A stretch of DNA of 64,000 bases from Leucosporidium creatinivorum (taxonomy: Eukaryota; Basidiomycota; Microbotryomycetes; Leucosporidiales; Leucosporidiaceae). The position numbers and the translations under genes were made by a program. Location: NCBI GenBank assembly GCA_001600635.1, contig BCKL01000007.1, positions 1 through 64,000 on the forward strand. The letters run 5' to 3'. Within the stretch, counting starts at the first letter, position 1; each line of letters starts with the position of its first letter. Shown in pieces: positions 11,259 to 21,569 of this stretch. Below the pieces are notes generated by a model. It saw only the letters and a list, made by a program, of their open reading frames with translations, was not told where the DNA came from and made no database searches.

Positions 11259-12335
11259 AGTGCGTACACTTTCTACACTCCTATAGCCCCCCCCCTCTCC
11301 CTCTGGAAGCGCCTAACGAGCACAAGCTGATCGCTTCTTCCTCGCTCGCAGTGGGAATCGCTCTCGAAAGCTTCGTCGAGCCTGTGGGGCCGGATCTCAT
11401 CTGCTCCAGTACGCCGTGGCTGCTCTCTCATGTCACGACCTACGCTGACCGCCTTGCTCTCGCGCAGTCTGCCTCGACGCGCTCGACCGAGCAACTTGGA
11501 CGGGTTGCGAGAGCCAGCACGTCTACTGCAAGGTTTGCCTGGAAGCGTGCAGCACCCAAGGAGACGACCACGACATCATGAAGTGCCCGGAGTGTAGGGG
11601 AGTCATCTACGAGGCCGACTTCACGCCCATGCCGGTACTGGATCGGATGCTGGGCAGATTGAGGTATGTCTGCAAGTGCAGTAGCGAGGACTCAGCCACG
11701 CCTACTCGACTTTAGAGCGGACCTGAATTGGTGTGCGCAGAGCCAAGTGCAAGAACAACGAATGCGACTGGAAAGGCGACTTTTCAAATCTCGGCGCTCA
11801 CGTCGAGTCGATGGTTCATCTATTTGCACCACTCGTACCGGCGGCGAAGCTGACCTTCTACACCTCCAGTGCCTGTACGAGCCTCACCCTTGCCCCAACG
11901 CCGAGTTGGGCTGCCCTTCTCGTCCCTCGGCGAACGCTCGCGGTCTGCATCTCAACTACAGCTGCCGGTGGCGGAAGATCCAGTGCCCCCGAGGTGGTGA
12001 ACGCTGCCCTAAACTCTTCGTCAAGGATCTTACGGCGCATGAGTACTCTTGTTCCATGTACAGGCGAGTCCTTGAGCCTGGCGACGGCGAGGTGTGAGCA
12101 GCGCCGACCTACTTGACTCCTTCGCAGCTGCCTCACACCACTCTGCACCACACGAGGCACTCAAGCTTCCATCACCCTGCATTGGATCGGATGCGACGCC
12201 CTCTACAAAAGCAAGTGCGCCGCCGAAGCCGAGGCCGCCCTCCTTCGCAAGCAACTCGCCGAGTCGCAAGCTACCGTACGAGCGCTAAAGCGGAAGCTGG
12301 AGGACGCCGAGTCTCTAAACGAAAGTCCTTCGTAG
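11259..12335 (+). CDS. RING-TRAF zinc-finger protein B (intact)
   Basis: Probable E3 ubiquitin ligase. The start codon is split: A at 11259, intron 11260-11351, then TG. The protein opens MGIALESFVEPVGPDLICSI. The RING is C3HC4-like: CSIC, then GCESQHVYCKVC, then CPEC (exons 11352-11408 and 11468-11663). The TRAF-type zinc-finger block follows: AKCKNNECDWKGDFSNLGAH, CLYEPHPCPNAELGC, CRWRKIQCPRGGERC. A last Cys/His module and a coiled coil (AAEAEAALLRKQLAES) end at a TAG at 12333-12335. The intron starting near 12062 appears to use a GC donor (AG|GCGAGT), at the position where paralogues use GT. No frameshift was seen. It mirrors gene E across the inverted repeat. TRAF-type fingers usually bind partner proteins; the substrate is unknown. 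Confidence 0.75.
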
Positions 12336-12658
12336 CACACTGCTCGAAACGACGACAAGGTGAGCCCCGAAGTAGCTTCCCGTTGCACTCGGAGGCTCGC
12401 TAACCCGCCGCCGAACAGGCCGGCTTCTTTGGGAGGCTCTTCACGGGTTGACCGCCTGCTGGATGAAGCATGAGAGGAGAAGGCCTTGGATGGGCGAGAA
12501 GAATGAAGGAGGAAGAAGAGCTTGCTGCTGTACTTGGGCACGTCGTTGCTATTCGAACCAAGCCCGTTCGCTTCCTCTCGGCCATCGAGACCAGCGGTAG
12601 CGAGCTCAGCGCTCGCAGACGAAAGGAAGAGCACTGCTTGCCAATCTACCACTACAGT
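12336..12658. other. Tail-to-tail spacer, gene B and aminotransferase
   Basis: Both neighbours end here. A possible spliced 3' extension of gene B (a GTGAGC donor near 12360, an AACAG acceptor near 12418) could exist beyond its stop, but nothing in it is recognisable. Confidence 0.35.
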
Positions 12659-14319
12659 CTAATCGCTACTGCCCTTCCCTTCAAAGCCCTTGCCGTTGAC
12701 CTTCGGGGGTGCAGGGAGCGAATCCCATAGTTCGTTGAGCTTCACCAGCCGCTCGGGGACCTTCTTGAGCGTCTCGGCCGAGACGTTGGCAATAGCTGCG
12801 AAAAAGAGGGAGTCAGCTCATGGCCCAGAGCGATACGAGCGAAGCGCAGCTCCTTACAGAATCGGATGAAGCGGTCATCCTCGACCTTTGAGAAGGGCGG
12901 GCTGAAGAAGGTGCCGGGAAGGACGGTGATGCCGACGTACTGGCCGAGGCGGGAAGCGACGAGCTCGGAAGAGGATCCTGCAAAAGGGTGCTTCACCTGA
13001 CGACAGGAGAGAGGGTCAGCGCCAGCCTCGGCGTTCGCGAAGCCGACTCACATAGGCAAAGTACCCTCCGCCAGTCGAGACCTCCCACCCCTCCACACCA
13101 TCAAGCAACTCCTTGAACAGCTTCTGCCTCTTCGCAATCTGATCCCTCGTTTCCTCCCTCCAACTCCTCGTCGCCTCCACCGCCCATTCAACAGCCTTCT
13201 GCGCCGGCCTCGCAGGGCAGATCTGCAGGCAGTCCAACGTCTTGTTCAGTTGGGAGAGGAAGGCCGAGGAAGAGATGATGGCGCCAAGTCGATGGCCTGG
13301 GATGGCGTAGGATTTGGAGAACGAGAAGAGGTGGATGAGGTAGGAGCGCCAGGGGGTGGTGGTGAAGAGGGTGTGAGGGCGAGAAGGGAGGAACTCGCGG
13401 TAGGTCTCGTCTGCGAGGTGACGTAGCATCAGTAACGCGGAAGGGAAACGGGCAGCGTGGACTCAGCCATAGGCCGAGCACTGAGAACTCACCCAAAACG
13501 AGAGCTACTCCGCGCCTGATAGCCAGCTCGGCAAACTCGTGCAAAAGCTCGTCGGTGTAGATGGCTCCGGTAGGGTTGTTGGGAGTGACGAGAACGATGG
13601 CGCGAGTCTTCTCGGTGATGAGAGCCTCGCAGTCCTTCGGCGAGGGCTGGAAGGATGGCGCTTGACAGACCAAGGGCACGACGGTGATGCCCAGTTGGGC
13701 GAGGACCATCTCATTGTTGAAGTACTGTGGGTTGAGAGCGTTAGCTAGTGTTTCCCGCCGAGCGAGGGGCCGGCGACGGTGAAGGCGAGTCCGAGAAGTC
13801 CAGCTCCGCCCTATAGCTCTGGGTTCGATCTCGGCGCCGGAAAGCAGAAGACTCACCCAAGGAGTAGGAAGAATAATCTCATCCCCCGCCCCAGCGAGCG
13901 AGACCATCGAAGCATAGAAGGCGAGGTTACATCCGGCGGTGAGGACGACCTCATTCTCCTCGTCGACCTTATCCTCCTCAAAGCCATAAGCACCCTCCAC
14001 ATCCCTCGCCAGCTCTTTCCTCAGCCCAGCATCCCCCCTCAAATCGCCATAGCCCGTCGTCAAGGGGTCGGCAGCCGCTTCCGCCAAACGTCGCTGGAAC
14101 TCGGCTGGCGGGGGCGCCCCAGGTACTCCTTGCGCTAGATTGATCAGTGGTGATGTTGCTGTGGGAGTGTAGAGCGCCGACCAGGCTCCAGCGAGCGGGA
14201 TTCTGCCGAGGGAGGTTAGGTCGAGATTGAGCCGTGATAGTGGGGTGGTGGAGAGCTTACGGGGGGGAGTTGGTAGCTTGTAGAGCAGGATTGATCTTGT
14301 ATGCGATTTGGGTAGCCAT
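12659..14319 (-). CDS. PLP-dependent class I/II aminotransferase
   Basis: A fold-type I aminotransferase using pyridoxal phosphate. Exon 1 starts at 14319 (MATQIAYKINPALQATNSPP). The next exon shows NLAQGVPGAPPPAEF and the glycine turn TTGYGDLRGDAGLRKEL. Later exons carry TPNNPTGAIYT (the conserved NPTG substrate/cofactor loop) and SFSKSYAIPGHRLG, whose Lys is the expected Schiff-base residue. The C-terminal small domain follows (GITVLPGTFFSPPFS), and the stop is at 12661-12659. Length is about 430 residues over some six exons, normal for the family. The substrate is not determinable; the N-terminal LAQG motif recalls kynurenine- and aspartate-type enzymes. It lies between the arms of the giant inverted repeat, tail to tail with RING gene B. 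Confidence 0.85.
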
Positions 14320-14716
14320 GTCGAGGTCGAGAGCGAGCCGAGTAGCAAGGAGGAGGAGAAAGAAGGGAAAGAGCAGCGAACTGGCTCCCCACGCGATCAG
14401 CTCCAGCTCGAGGCGGCAGCGGCAAGGGCTTGGAACGGCTGCCCGCAGGATCGCCGGTAGATAGTCATGTGATGTGCAGTACCGCCGGCTCTGACCTTCG
14501 CCGAGCGGTAAGCTTCCCCTGTCTTCGCCGAAGCTCAAGTCCGAGCCATGTCACAGCGAGATAGAGGTATGCACAGCTACAGAGCGACTTCAAATACGAC
14601 CGAAAGAAGGGGAGGGGGAGGGACTACGATACACGACCTGCGAAGGGGAAACAACGAGCCGACCGGCGGCTGGAGAAATCCGACTCTTCCACCTTTCCAC
14701 CGAGAACGACGGAGAG

Positions 14717-16643
14717 CTAATCTATCGACATGCGGTTCCCTAGCTTGATGCGTTCTCGTTGGTCGTCGTCGAAGTCAAAGTCCTCGCCGTCCCCATGCTT
14801 TGTTGGGGTCTCCTTCATCACTGCAGGGGCCGAAAGATTAGCGCGGAAGCTAGGAGAAGGAGAGTAAACGTACGATGATACCGCAGACCTCGGCCAAAGT
14901 TGCGGTAGCAGATGAATGAAGTGACCGCCGTGCCGAAGAGGGTGGCAAAGCAGAGGGCGGCTACGAGGCACAAGAGGTCAGCTGTGCTAGCAGGACAGAG
15001 AGCCATCGCAAGGACCTACCGAAGACGGTGAGCGACTTGTACACCAGCACGTAGTCCGTTTCCCGGTTTTGGTAGATGAGGACAAGCTGCGAAGCGAGGT
15101 AGGTCAGCGTTCGGTTCTCGGACTCGGCGCTCACCCCCCGATCGCGCTTACCTTGTAGACGAAGTAGCAAGCGCCGGCCAAACATCCCAGCAGGAACACC
15201 CAGAAGAGACCGCGCATCTCTCGTCGGATAGCGAAGTAGCCCATGATGAGGATGAGGAGGGTGATGGGGAGGGCGGCGACGGTGAGGTAGCGCTGTGTGA
15301 TAGGCCGGTTGTCAGCTGCATAGCTCGTTCTGAAGCTCGAGGCGTCCCCCTCACCTCGAGGTCGTTCTGCTGTAGCACTAGCAGCACCAGCTGTAGCGAG
15401 AAAGCGATGAAGAAGAACACGTCGAACTTGAGGATGCACAGGAAGACTGCGGGGGGAAAGTGCACCGTCAGTACTCTGCCCATGTAGCCGAGTTATATCT
15501 CCAGCTCTCCATTTCCGGCGATTCTCTAGCGAGCGCCGACCACCGCCGAGAATTGCGCCCTCCTCCTTGCCCGAGCCCGTGTAGATCGAGAGGCTCACCT
15601 TGATACATGGCGTAGATCTTCTTGATACTCCTATCGGCTCCAATCTTCTTGAACACCTGCCATCCGAAATCGCGGTAGACCCTGTGCGCGGACGGAAGGA
15701 TGGATGAGAAGGTGAGCTCTTCGGCGCGGCGGCTGTTCGAGTGGGAAAGGACCGACCAGTAGAAGGTTCCGATGTAGGTGACCTCGGTCAGCGAAATCAT
15801 GACTGGGATGAGCCAGACGAGGATCCGGAGAGTGCCGGTTTCGAGTAGGTCCTTGATTTCGGTGATCTGTGAAGGAGGTGGGTCAGCTGAGGTAGCCGAG
15901 GAAGAACTGAGCATGACAAGTACGCACCTGGATGATCGAGTAGACCAAGAAGAGGGTGTTGAAAACGACGAGGGCGACCTGCGGACACCCCGAAGAGTTA
16001 GCGAGCTGCGCCGAGCATGGTGAGAAGGGAAGCTACGCGCGACTCACAACCTGAATCGTGTTCTTGGCGATGATGGCATCGAGCGCAAGCGCCAGCTGGA
16101 CGAGATGGGCGAGTACAAACCTGGAATGGAGCGAGCAGGTCAGCTTCGGCGTTTGTCGACGTCCCTCAAGGCGGCTCGCTCGCGAGCAGGAGAGGGTAAG
16201 ATACGCTTCAGAACAATAACTCACAGCCCAAGATACACCGGAAGCACCGAATCTTCGTTCCGCTCCAGTACGGTCGACAGAATCTTGCCTTCGAACGAAT
16301 TGAGGAGGACGCCGACGATGCAGACGTCGCTGTAGTATGGAGAAGCACGAGATCAGCCTTCTGTACGGTGTTCCGATACTGTCTGATCCGGTCGCTGCTA
16401 CCTCCCGCGCTCCCGCCTGCCAGCCTCCCATTCACCGCCCGCCGAGGGCCTCCGCCGAGCAAGCTCCCTTCGACCGTTGCGCGCCCCATCTCCTCCAATC
16501 ATATTCCAGATGTCCCTCCCACCCACTACCGCCAAGGAGAAGACTTACACGACCGTTTCCAGCGCAGTCATGGCCAAGAAGAGCTGGGAGCTAGGACTTG
16601 TTGGTAACAGCGCCAGGGCTCGGCGGAAGACGTTTGGTGGCAT
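14717..16643 (-). CDS. UPF0658 Golgi apparatus membrane protein
   Basis: A multi-exon polytopic membrane protein of the fungal UPF0658 family (S. pombe C23H3.04-like, Golgi). Exon 1 starts at 16643 (MPPNVFRRALALLPTSPSSQ) and reads into LFLAMTALETVVDVCIVGVL. Further exons give LLNSFEGKILSTVLERNEDS, ALDAIIAKNTIQVVALVVFN, FLVYSIIQITEIKDLLETG and VMISLTEVTYIGTFYW. Then follow VYRDFGWQVFKKIGADRSIK, KFDVFFFIAFSLQLVLLVLQ, and two more hydrophobic segments (LTVAALPITLLILIMGYFAI; ALCFATLFGTAVTSFICY). An acidic tail (GEDFDFDDDQRERIKLG) ends at a TAG at 14719-14717. About eight membrane segments are predicted. At least eleven small exons make it one of the most intron-dense genes here. Molecular function is unknown for the family. 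Confidence 0.85.
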
Positions 16644-17198
16644 GGCTGTACGGGTGTTGTTGATGATGATACGTGAGTTGCTGTTGCTGTATCAGGCGAG
16701 CGGGTCCTGTGGTGAGCCCTACGCCTGGCAGGCGCGGGCGGACGGATTGAGAGAGACGCGAGGACGGAGCTGCCGGATTTAGAGAAGAATACGGGTCGAC
16801 CGGCGACTGGGAGATGGGAAGGAAGTTCTGTAGTCGAGTCGAGAGGGCGTCCGGTGCTGCCGCTGAGCCCAGCGAGATGAGCGAGCGGTTCAACGACGAC
16901 GAAGCGAACCGCGCGTCGAGCGGGGTGGAAGTGCTGTTGGAAAGGGCTGCGAGCTGTGGGGCTGCAAGGCGGTAGCCAGAAGGAACGAGCGTAAGATGTA
17001 GTCGAGTCGAAGTAGGCGAAACCGTGTCCAGCAAGCGAATCTCGTCGAAGGGAGAGCCGAGCCAACTTGGTCGCGCGCGCCGTGCTCATCGTCTCTTGGC
17101 TCCGGCCAAATCGCTTCTCTTGACTTCGCCGAGCACCAGCAAGGACGAACAGCTGCTGGATTACAACTGCAGATTGTACAGCGTCTTTCACTCTCAGC
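16644..17198. other. Divergent promoter, UPF0658 and JmjC genes
   Basis: This head-to-head intergenic stretch holds no recognisable gene. A minus-strand open frame across it (about 17034-16591) is rich in Ser and Gln, ends just before the UPF0658 methionine and is in another frame, so it is treated as 5'UTR or promoter. Confidence 0.45.
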
Positions 17199-18011
17199 AT
17201 GGCCCACCGCGCGCCGCTCCTCCCGCTCTCCTCCCTCCTCGCGCATCTCTCGGCAGCTCGACCAACTCCGGCGCTCATTCGGGATCTACCACCCGTACCA
17301 GCCCTCTCGCAATGGTTTGACGCGCAAGGCAAGCTCAACCTCGCCCACTTCGAATCACTAGGAGAAGACCCGCTGGTCCCCTTGGAGCTCACTTCGCCGA
17401 CGAAGGGCGCCTTCGAACGACTGGAGGTGCCGTTCAGCTACTACCTCTCATACCTCGCTTCACCTCCACCGGCATCCTCCTCCACCTCCGACACCCTCTA
17501 CCTCGCTCAACTCGCTCCTCCCCCTTTCCTCGCTCGCTCTCTTCCTCCGCCCGAACCCATCGCCGAACGCATCTCCCACTCCTCGCTTTGGATGGGCATC
17601 TCCCCTACGACTACGCCTCTTCATCGCGACCCCGAGGACAACATCTTCTACCAGCTCGCGGGGAGCAAGACCGTTCGGCTTCTCCCTCCCGATCAAGGAG
17701 AAGGCGTGCTGGCTGCTGTGAGGGCTGCGAGGAGCGGTGGAGGTCACGAAGCGGCTGCAGGAAAGATGAGAGGAGAAGAGATGATGCGACCGGGGGCTGG
17801 TGGGGAGATGGATGCGCTCGAGGAGGCGGTCTGGGGCAGCGCCGAGGTGGAGGCTGAGGCTGGAAAGGAGCTGTGGGAAGCGAGGTTGGAGAAGGGAGAT
17901 GCTCTGTTTGTGCCGAGAGGGTGGTGGCATGCTGTCCGAGGGAGGAGTGTTGGAGGGAAGGAAGCTGGAGAGGAAGAGCTGAACGCCAGCGTCAATTGGT
18001 GGTTCAGATGA
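17199..18011 (+). CDS. JmjC/cupin-8 domain protein
   Basis: An intronless 271-residue protein with the JmjC-type (cupin_8) double-stranded beta-helix. The metal-binding triad reads H142-x-D144 in TPLHRDPEDNIFYQL and the distal H245 in FVPRGWWHAV. KTVRLLPP and ASVNWWFR are typical flanking strands. This arrangement is that of Fe(II)/2-oxoglutarate-dependent hydroxylases related to human JMJD5, JMJD7 and HSPBAP1 and to fungal homologues. A low-complexity insert (about residues 175-225, Gly/Glu/Ala/Met-rich) separates the two halves. Substrate unknown. The absence of introns contrasts with almost every neighbour. Confidence 0.8.
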   Translation: MAHRAPLLPLSSLLAHLSAARPTPALIRDLPPVPALSQWFDAQGKLNLAHFESLGEDPLVPLELTSPTKGAFERLEVPFSYYLSYLASPPPASSSTSDTLYLAQLAPPPFLARSLPPPEPIAERISHSSLWMGISPTTTPLHRDPEDNIFYQLAGSKTVRLLPPDQGEGVLAAVRAARSGGGHEAAAGKMRGEEMMRPGAGGEMDALEEAVWGSAEVEAEAGKELWEARLEKGDALFVPRGWWHAVRGRSVGGKEAGEEELNASVNWWFR

Positions 18012-18748
18012 GGTGAAGGAGCAGCCCACGGACATGGCGGAGATGAGCTGTGCTGCGGGCTACACGCTCTGGTGAGTGGACCTACCTCTTCCTGCCCCTC
18101 ACCTCCTCATGTCGGGCGCTGAGTAGAACTGATCGATCCTTCTCCTCAGGCTTTCGCTCAGCTACTGCCCCCTTCCACCAGCTTCCTCATCCTATCAGAA
18201 TTGCTCAGCTGTCTGTCATAGAGTCAAAGCCCTTCTCAAGGGCCCTCGCGGCAAGCCCGAATCATCTCGGCCCCCCGTTCCTCCACCCGCCAGCATCTTC
18301 ATGTCACACGCGCCATCACCACTACCTTTCATCACCCTCGCTCCATACCTCTTGTCCTTATCTGAGTGGTCCAGTGCTTACCGCCAAGGACTCGCCTTCC
18401 CCTCGCGCTGGTCCTAGAGATGGTTGGCTGTGCCGAGGCGGCGAGGTGGCGAGGCGACGGGAGATACATGAGGCTAGTGTTCTGCAAACCTTTCAACACA
18501 CGATGCGCTAGAGCAGTACACAGCAACAGTGAGAAGCAGAGCCAGCGAACCTAGCGTTGGTGCCGTTCTCGACTCTTTCGAGCCCTGCGCTGCCTCGCCC
18601 GAACTTCGGCTCTCAAGAACGAAGTGCATATCAAGATACAACACCAATAAGCCCTAGATGCTCATCAAGCCTCCTTGCTAGCTGCCCGAAGTCGAGTCGA
18701 GCGTCGATCTCCCGCTTCGGCGCTCAGACGAGGAGCGACTCGACGATC
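18012..18748. other. Intergenic, no gene seen
   Basis: 3' DNA of the JmjC gene facing the 3' end of RING gene C. No domain or RNA gene was recognised. A last intron of gene C could reach into its right edge. Confidence 0.4.
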
Positions 18749-19860
18749 CTAGAGGTGTAGGTGAAGGTCAGCTAGGCTCGAAGAGCAAGAGAGCGAGCTT
18801 GAACATGCCTCATCCTCCAGCTTGACCTCATCCAACACCTCAGCCTCGCGCTTGAGCGGCCTCGGAGCGGGTGCAGCCCTCAGCCGAGCCACTTCCTCCC
18901 TCAGCTTCGTATTCTCCACCCCAAGCTGCCCAACCTGTTCCCGGAGCCTTGCAGCCTCCGCCTTATACTCAGTGTTATCGCTGACAAGCACCTTGCTTGC
19001 GCTCAACAGCGCCTTGTTCTCCCGCTCGGCAGCGCTGCACTTTATTTCGGCTCGCTCTCGGGCGGCGTGGATGGCGCCGCAGCCGCGCTGGTGGGACTTG
19101 AGGTACTTGAGGCGGCCAACGAGAGTGCAGCCGATGTTCTTGCACAGGTAGAATGACTGTCAGCGAAAGGGAAAGCGAAATCGACGAAGGGAAGCGCTCA
19201 CTTGTGGGCCGAGCAGACCTCGGCGTGAGCTGCCTCGTCTCGACGGAAGTAGGCGCCCTTCTTGGCACCGCCGCAGTCTGGGGCCGCCTCGGGGACAGTT
19301 GATCTTGGTGTACGGACATGCCGCTCTGAGATGCGTGTGCATATTATCAAAGACGAGCTGGGCTCGGCAGCCGAGACGGGCGTTTAGACACGCTTTGGGT
19401 TGTTGACGGCACTGCAGAACGTCAAGGAAGGGTTTGATACGAGTGAGCTACTGGTTCGACCTATGAGGAGATGGTAGCGGCGGTAGCGACGTACATGCTC
19501 CCGAAGGTGTTCGGCGAGGTCCGAATACTCGGCCTGCCATGCGCAACCGGCGTTCTTGCACTTGGCTCTGCAGGAAAAGAAGAGCTGTTAGTATCTGCCT
19601 TGTGGTGAGCTTCCTACTCCCGCAATCGTAGAGAGCGGCCGCAGAGAGCGAAGAGACGTACTTCAGCCGGCCGACCATGCGGTCTAGCAGCTTTAAAGGA
19701 GCGAAGTATGACGCGTGGATTGGTTGCCTACAGTCCGGGCAAGTTTTGGGGCCCACCCGCTGTGTCCAGGCTGTTAGGCATGCTCGGCAGTAGGCGTGTT
19801 GCTGAGAGCACCCGCAGCTGCTCTCGAGAGCTCGAAATCGCAGGATGTATATTTTTGAGC
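18749..19860 (-). pseudogene. RING-TRAF zinc-finger gene C (disrupted)
   Basis: A family member recognised by RING parts (CSQQHAYCRACLTAWTQRVG, then CPDCRQPI, then LLDRMVGRL), zinc-finger modules (AKCKNAGCAWQAEYSDLAEH; ACLNARLGCRAQL; KINCPRGG; DCGGAKKGAYF), CKNIGCTLVGRLKYLKSHQR, and a strong coiled coil (AARLREQVGQLGVENTKLRE). Two shifts break the frame: about two extra bases near 19816 between the first Cys and the CSQQH part of the RING, and one net extra base near 19285 between PRGG and DCGG. The first Cys pair and the usual N-terminal exons could not be placed. An imperfect relative of the cluster box lies near 19916-19940. It is probably a decayed copy; the 3' end (TAG at 18751-18749) is approximate. 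Confidence 0.65.
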
Positions 19861-20047
19861 CCTCCCCGCTTCGCTAGAACTTCCGAACGCGTCTCATCAA
19901 GCGAAGGCGCTGTCGCTTCGCAGCTCGGCGCCGAGTTCTTATCCGCCTCTTTGCTCGAACGCCCGCTCGGTTCTGGTCGTTATCGCATGCTTACAATGTC
20001 CAAATTACCGCATTACATCGACTAAGCTAAGCGCCTCTCCCGTCGCG
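19861..20047. other. Upstream DNA of gene C
   Basis: Contains GCTTCGCAGCTCGGCGCCGA-like sequence (about 19917-19936), a rearranged version of the cluster box. No gene is seen. Confidence 0.35.
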
Positions 20048-21235
20048 CTACCAATTTCCAGACTCGCCGAGCTCTCCTTCGCCGAAGTTGAACTGAGGTC
20101 CTCCGAAACCACCCCTCCCACCCCTCCTGTTCAACGAGGGAAGAACAAGCTCAGATAGAGAGCTGCTTTGTCCTCGGTGGTGGCCTTGTGCAGTGGTAGC
20201 TCGGTCCTGGATCTTTGCTTGAACCAGACGGAGGGTGAGGGACCTGTTCTCGGCTTGAGCCTTCTCGAGGTCGCTCTTGGCTTTGGCGAGGGTTTGGGCG
20301 ACGGCAATGCAGCCAGGAAGATGTTGCTCAATGACACGAATGGTGCCGACGGTGGTGCAGCCGGTGGTGGGGCACCTGGAAGCGAAGGACAGGGTCAGGT
20401 CGGCTTCGGCGCTCCTTCCACTCGTTCAGAGGGACTCACTTGTGCTGCTCGCAGACATCCTCGTGCGCTTGGACGCCACTGCGAAGGTACTTCCCCTTGC
20501 CTTGCCCTCCACAATCGCATCCGCCTTGAGGGCAGACAATCTCCTCCCAGTCGCACTCGTCTTTGAGATGAGTTGCGAGGCGAGCTTGGGCGACGAGAGT
20601 GGTGCAGCCTTGCGTAGCGTTCGGGCAGGGGTGGGGCTCTTGGGTGCACTTTGCGAGTAGGCAGCGTCAGCTCGGCGGTGAATCGGTTGAAGGCCGAGAA
20701 AAGCTCACGGCCGAGGTGAGGTGTGGAGCGAGCTCGGTGTACTCGCCCGTCCAGCTGCAGCGTTCGTGAGAGCACTTGCACCTATCGAAACGGGACTCGG
20801 ATCAGCTCTCAGTACTGGTGAAGTCTTCTCCGACCTCTCCACTAACCTCAAAGCTCCGGTCATCCTCTCAATCGCGAGCGAGATCTGGACGTCGCTGTGT
20901 CCGACGGTCTGCCTACACGTCGGGCAGTCCTGCCTTCCGCTATTCAACCAGGAGATTAAGCAGCTCGAGCAGAAGGTATGCTGCTCTCGGCAAGCGAAGG
21001 CGGGCTTGCTGAAAACGTCCTGGCAGACTGAGAGCGATTCGAGGTCAGCGCTCGTGCAAGGAGAGGGAGGGGAGCAGGCAGATGTACTCGGACAGACGAA
21101 AATGGAAGTCGCATCGCTGAGGAACAAGTCTGAGGCGATTCCGGGCACTGCAGAGCCGAGGGCGAGTCAGCTTCGAGCAAGCGGGTGCGAGCTCTTCCAA
21201 ATCGTGCAGGGGAGTCAGAAAAAGAAGAGCTCACT
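20048..21235 (-). CDS. RING-TRAF zinc-finger protein D (intact)
   Basis: Probable E3 ubiquitin ligase. The start codon is split: A at 21235, TG at 21147-21146. The N-terminus is MPGIASDLFLSDATSIFVCP, leading into a textbook C3HC4 RING: CPIC, then ACREQHTFCSSC, then CPTC. The zinc-finger block follows (CKCSHERCSWTGEYTELAPH; HPCPNATQGCTTL; EEIVCPQGGCDCGG; VCEQHKCPTTGC). A coiled coil (AKAKSDLEKAQAENRSLTLR) leads to a Gly-rich tail (GRGGFGGPQFNFGEGE) and a TAG at 20050-20048. No lesion was seen. Introns fall at the same places and phases as in B and E. It differs most from the others at the N-terminus (MPGIASD instead of MGIALES), and its immediate upstream region lacks the perfect 24-bp box, so it may be an older branch. 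Confidence 0.75.
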
Positions 21236-21569
21236 GTTGAGAATGTGTAGCAGCCTCTAGAGAGCCTTGAGTGCGTCCCTTAGCCGCTATCGTCGGGTCG
21301 AAGCTGGAAACGAGCGAGTGGTTGGAAGCCATGAGACGAGGCGAGCTGAATTCGAGCTCTCATCTGGGGAGGAAGAGGGGAGGCGTCCGCTTATTTCGCA
21401 GTCGTTTCAAGCTCTCAAGCTCGAGTGGGTTCGATGGTGTACAGGATCATCGACTGTGCAGAGCACTGGTTAACCTCTCATGTCTCTCTGATGCCGCTCA
21501 AAGAGGACTCTCAAAAGCTCGGCGCTTCCATTCGTTCAGCCGCTGCCTCTCTTGGCGACCTGACTGCCG

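Noticed and set aside
16591-17034. N-terminal extension of the UPF0658 protein
   Set aside because: The frame ends with a stop just before the chosen methionine and is out of frame with the membrane segments. The shorter start at 16643 reads straight into the first membrane helix.
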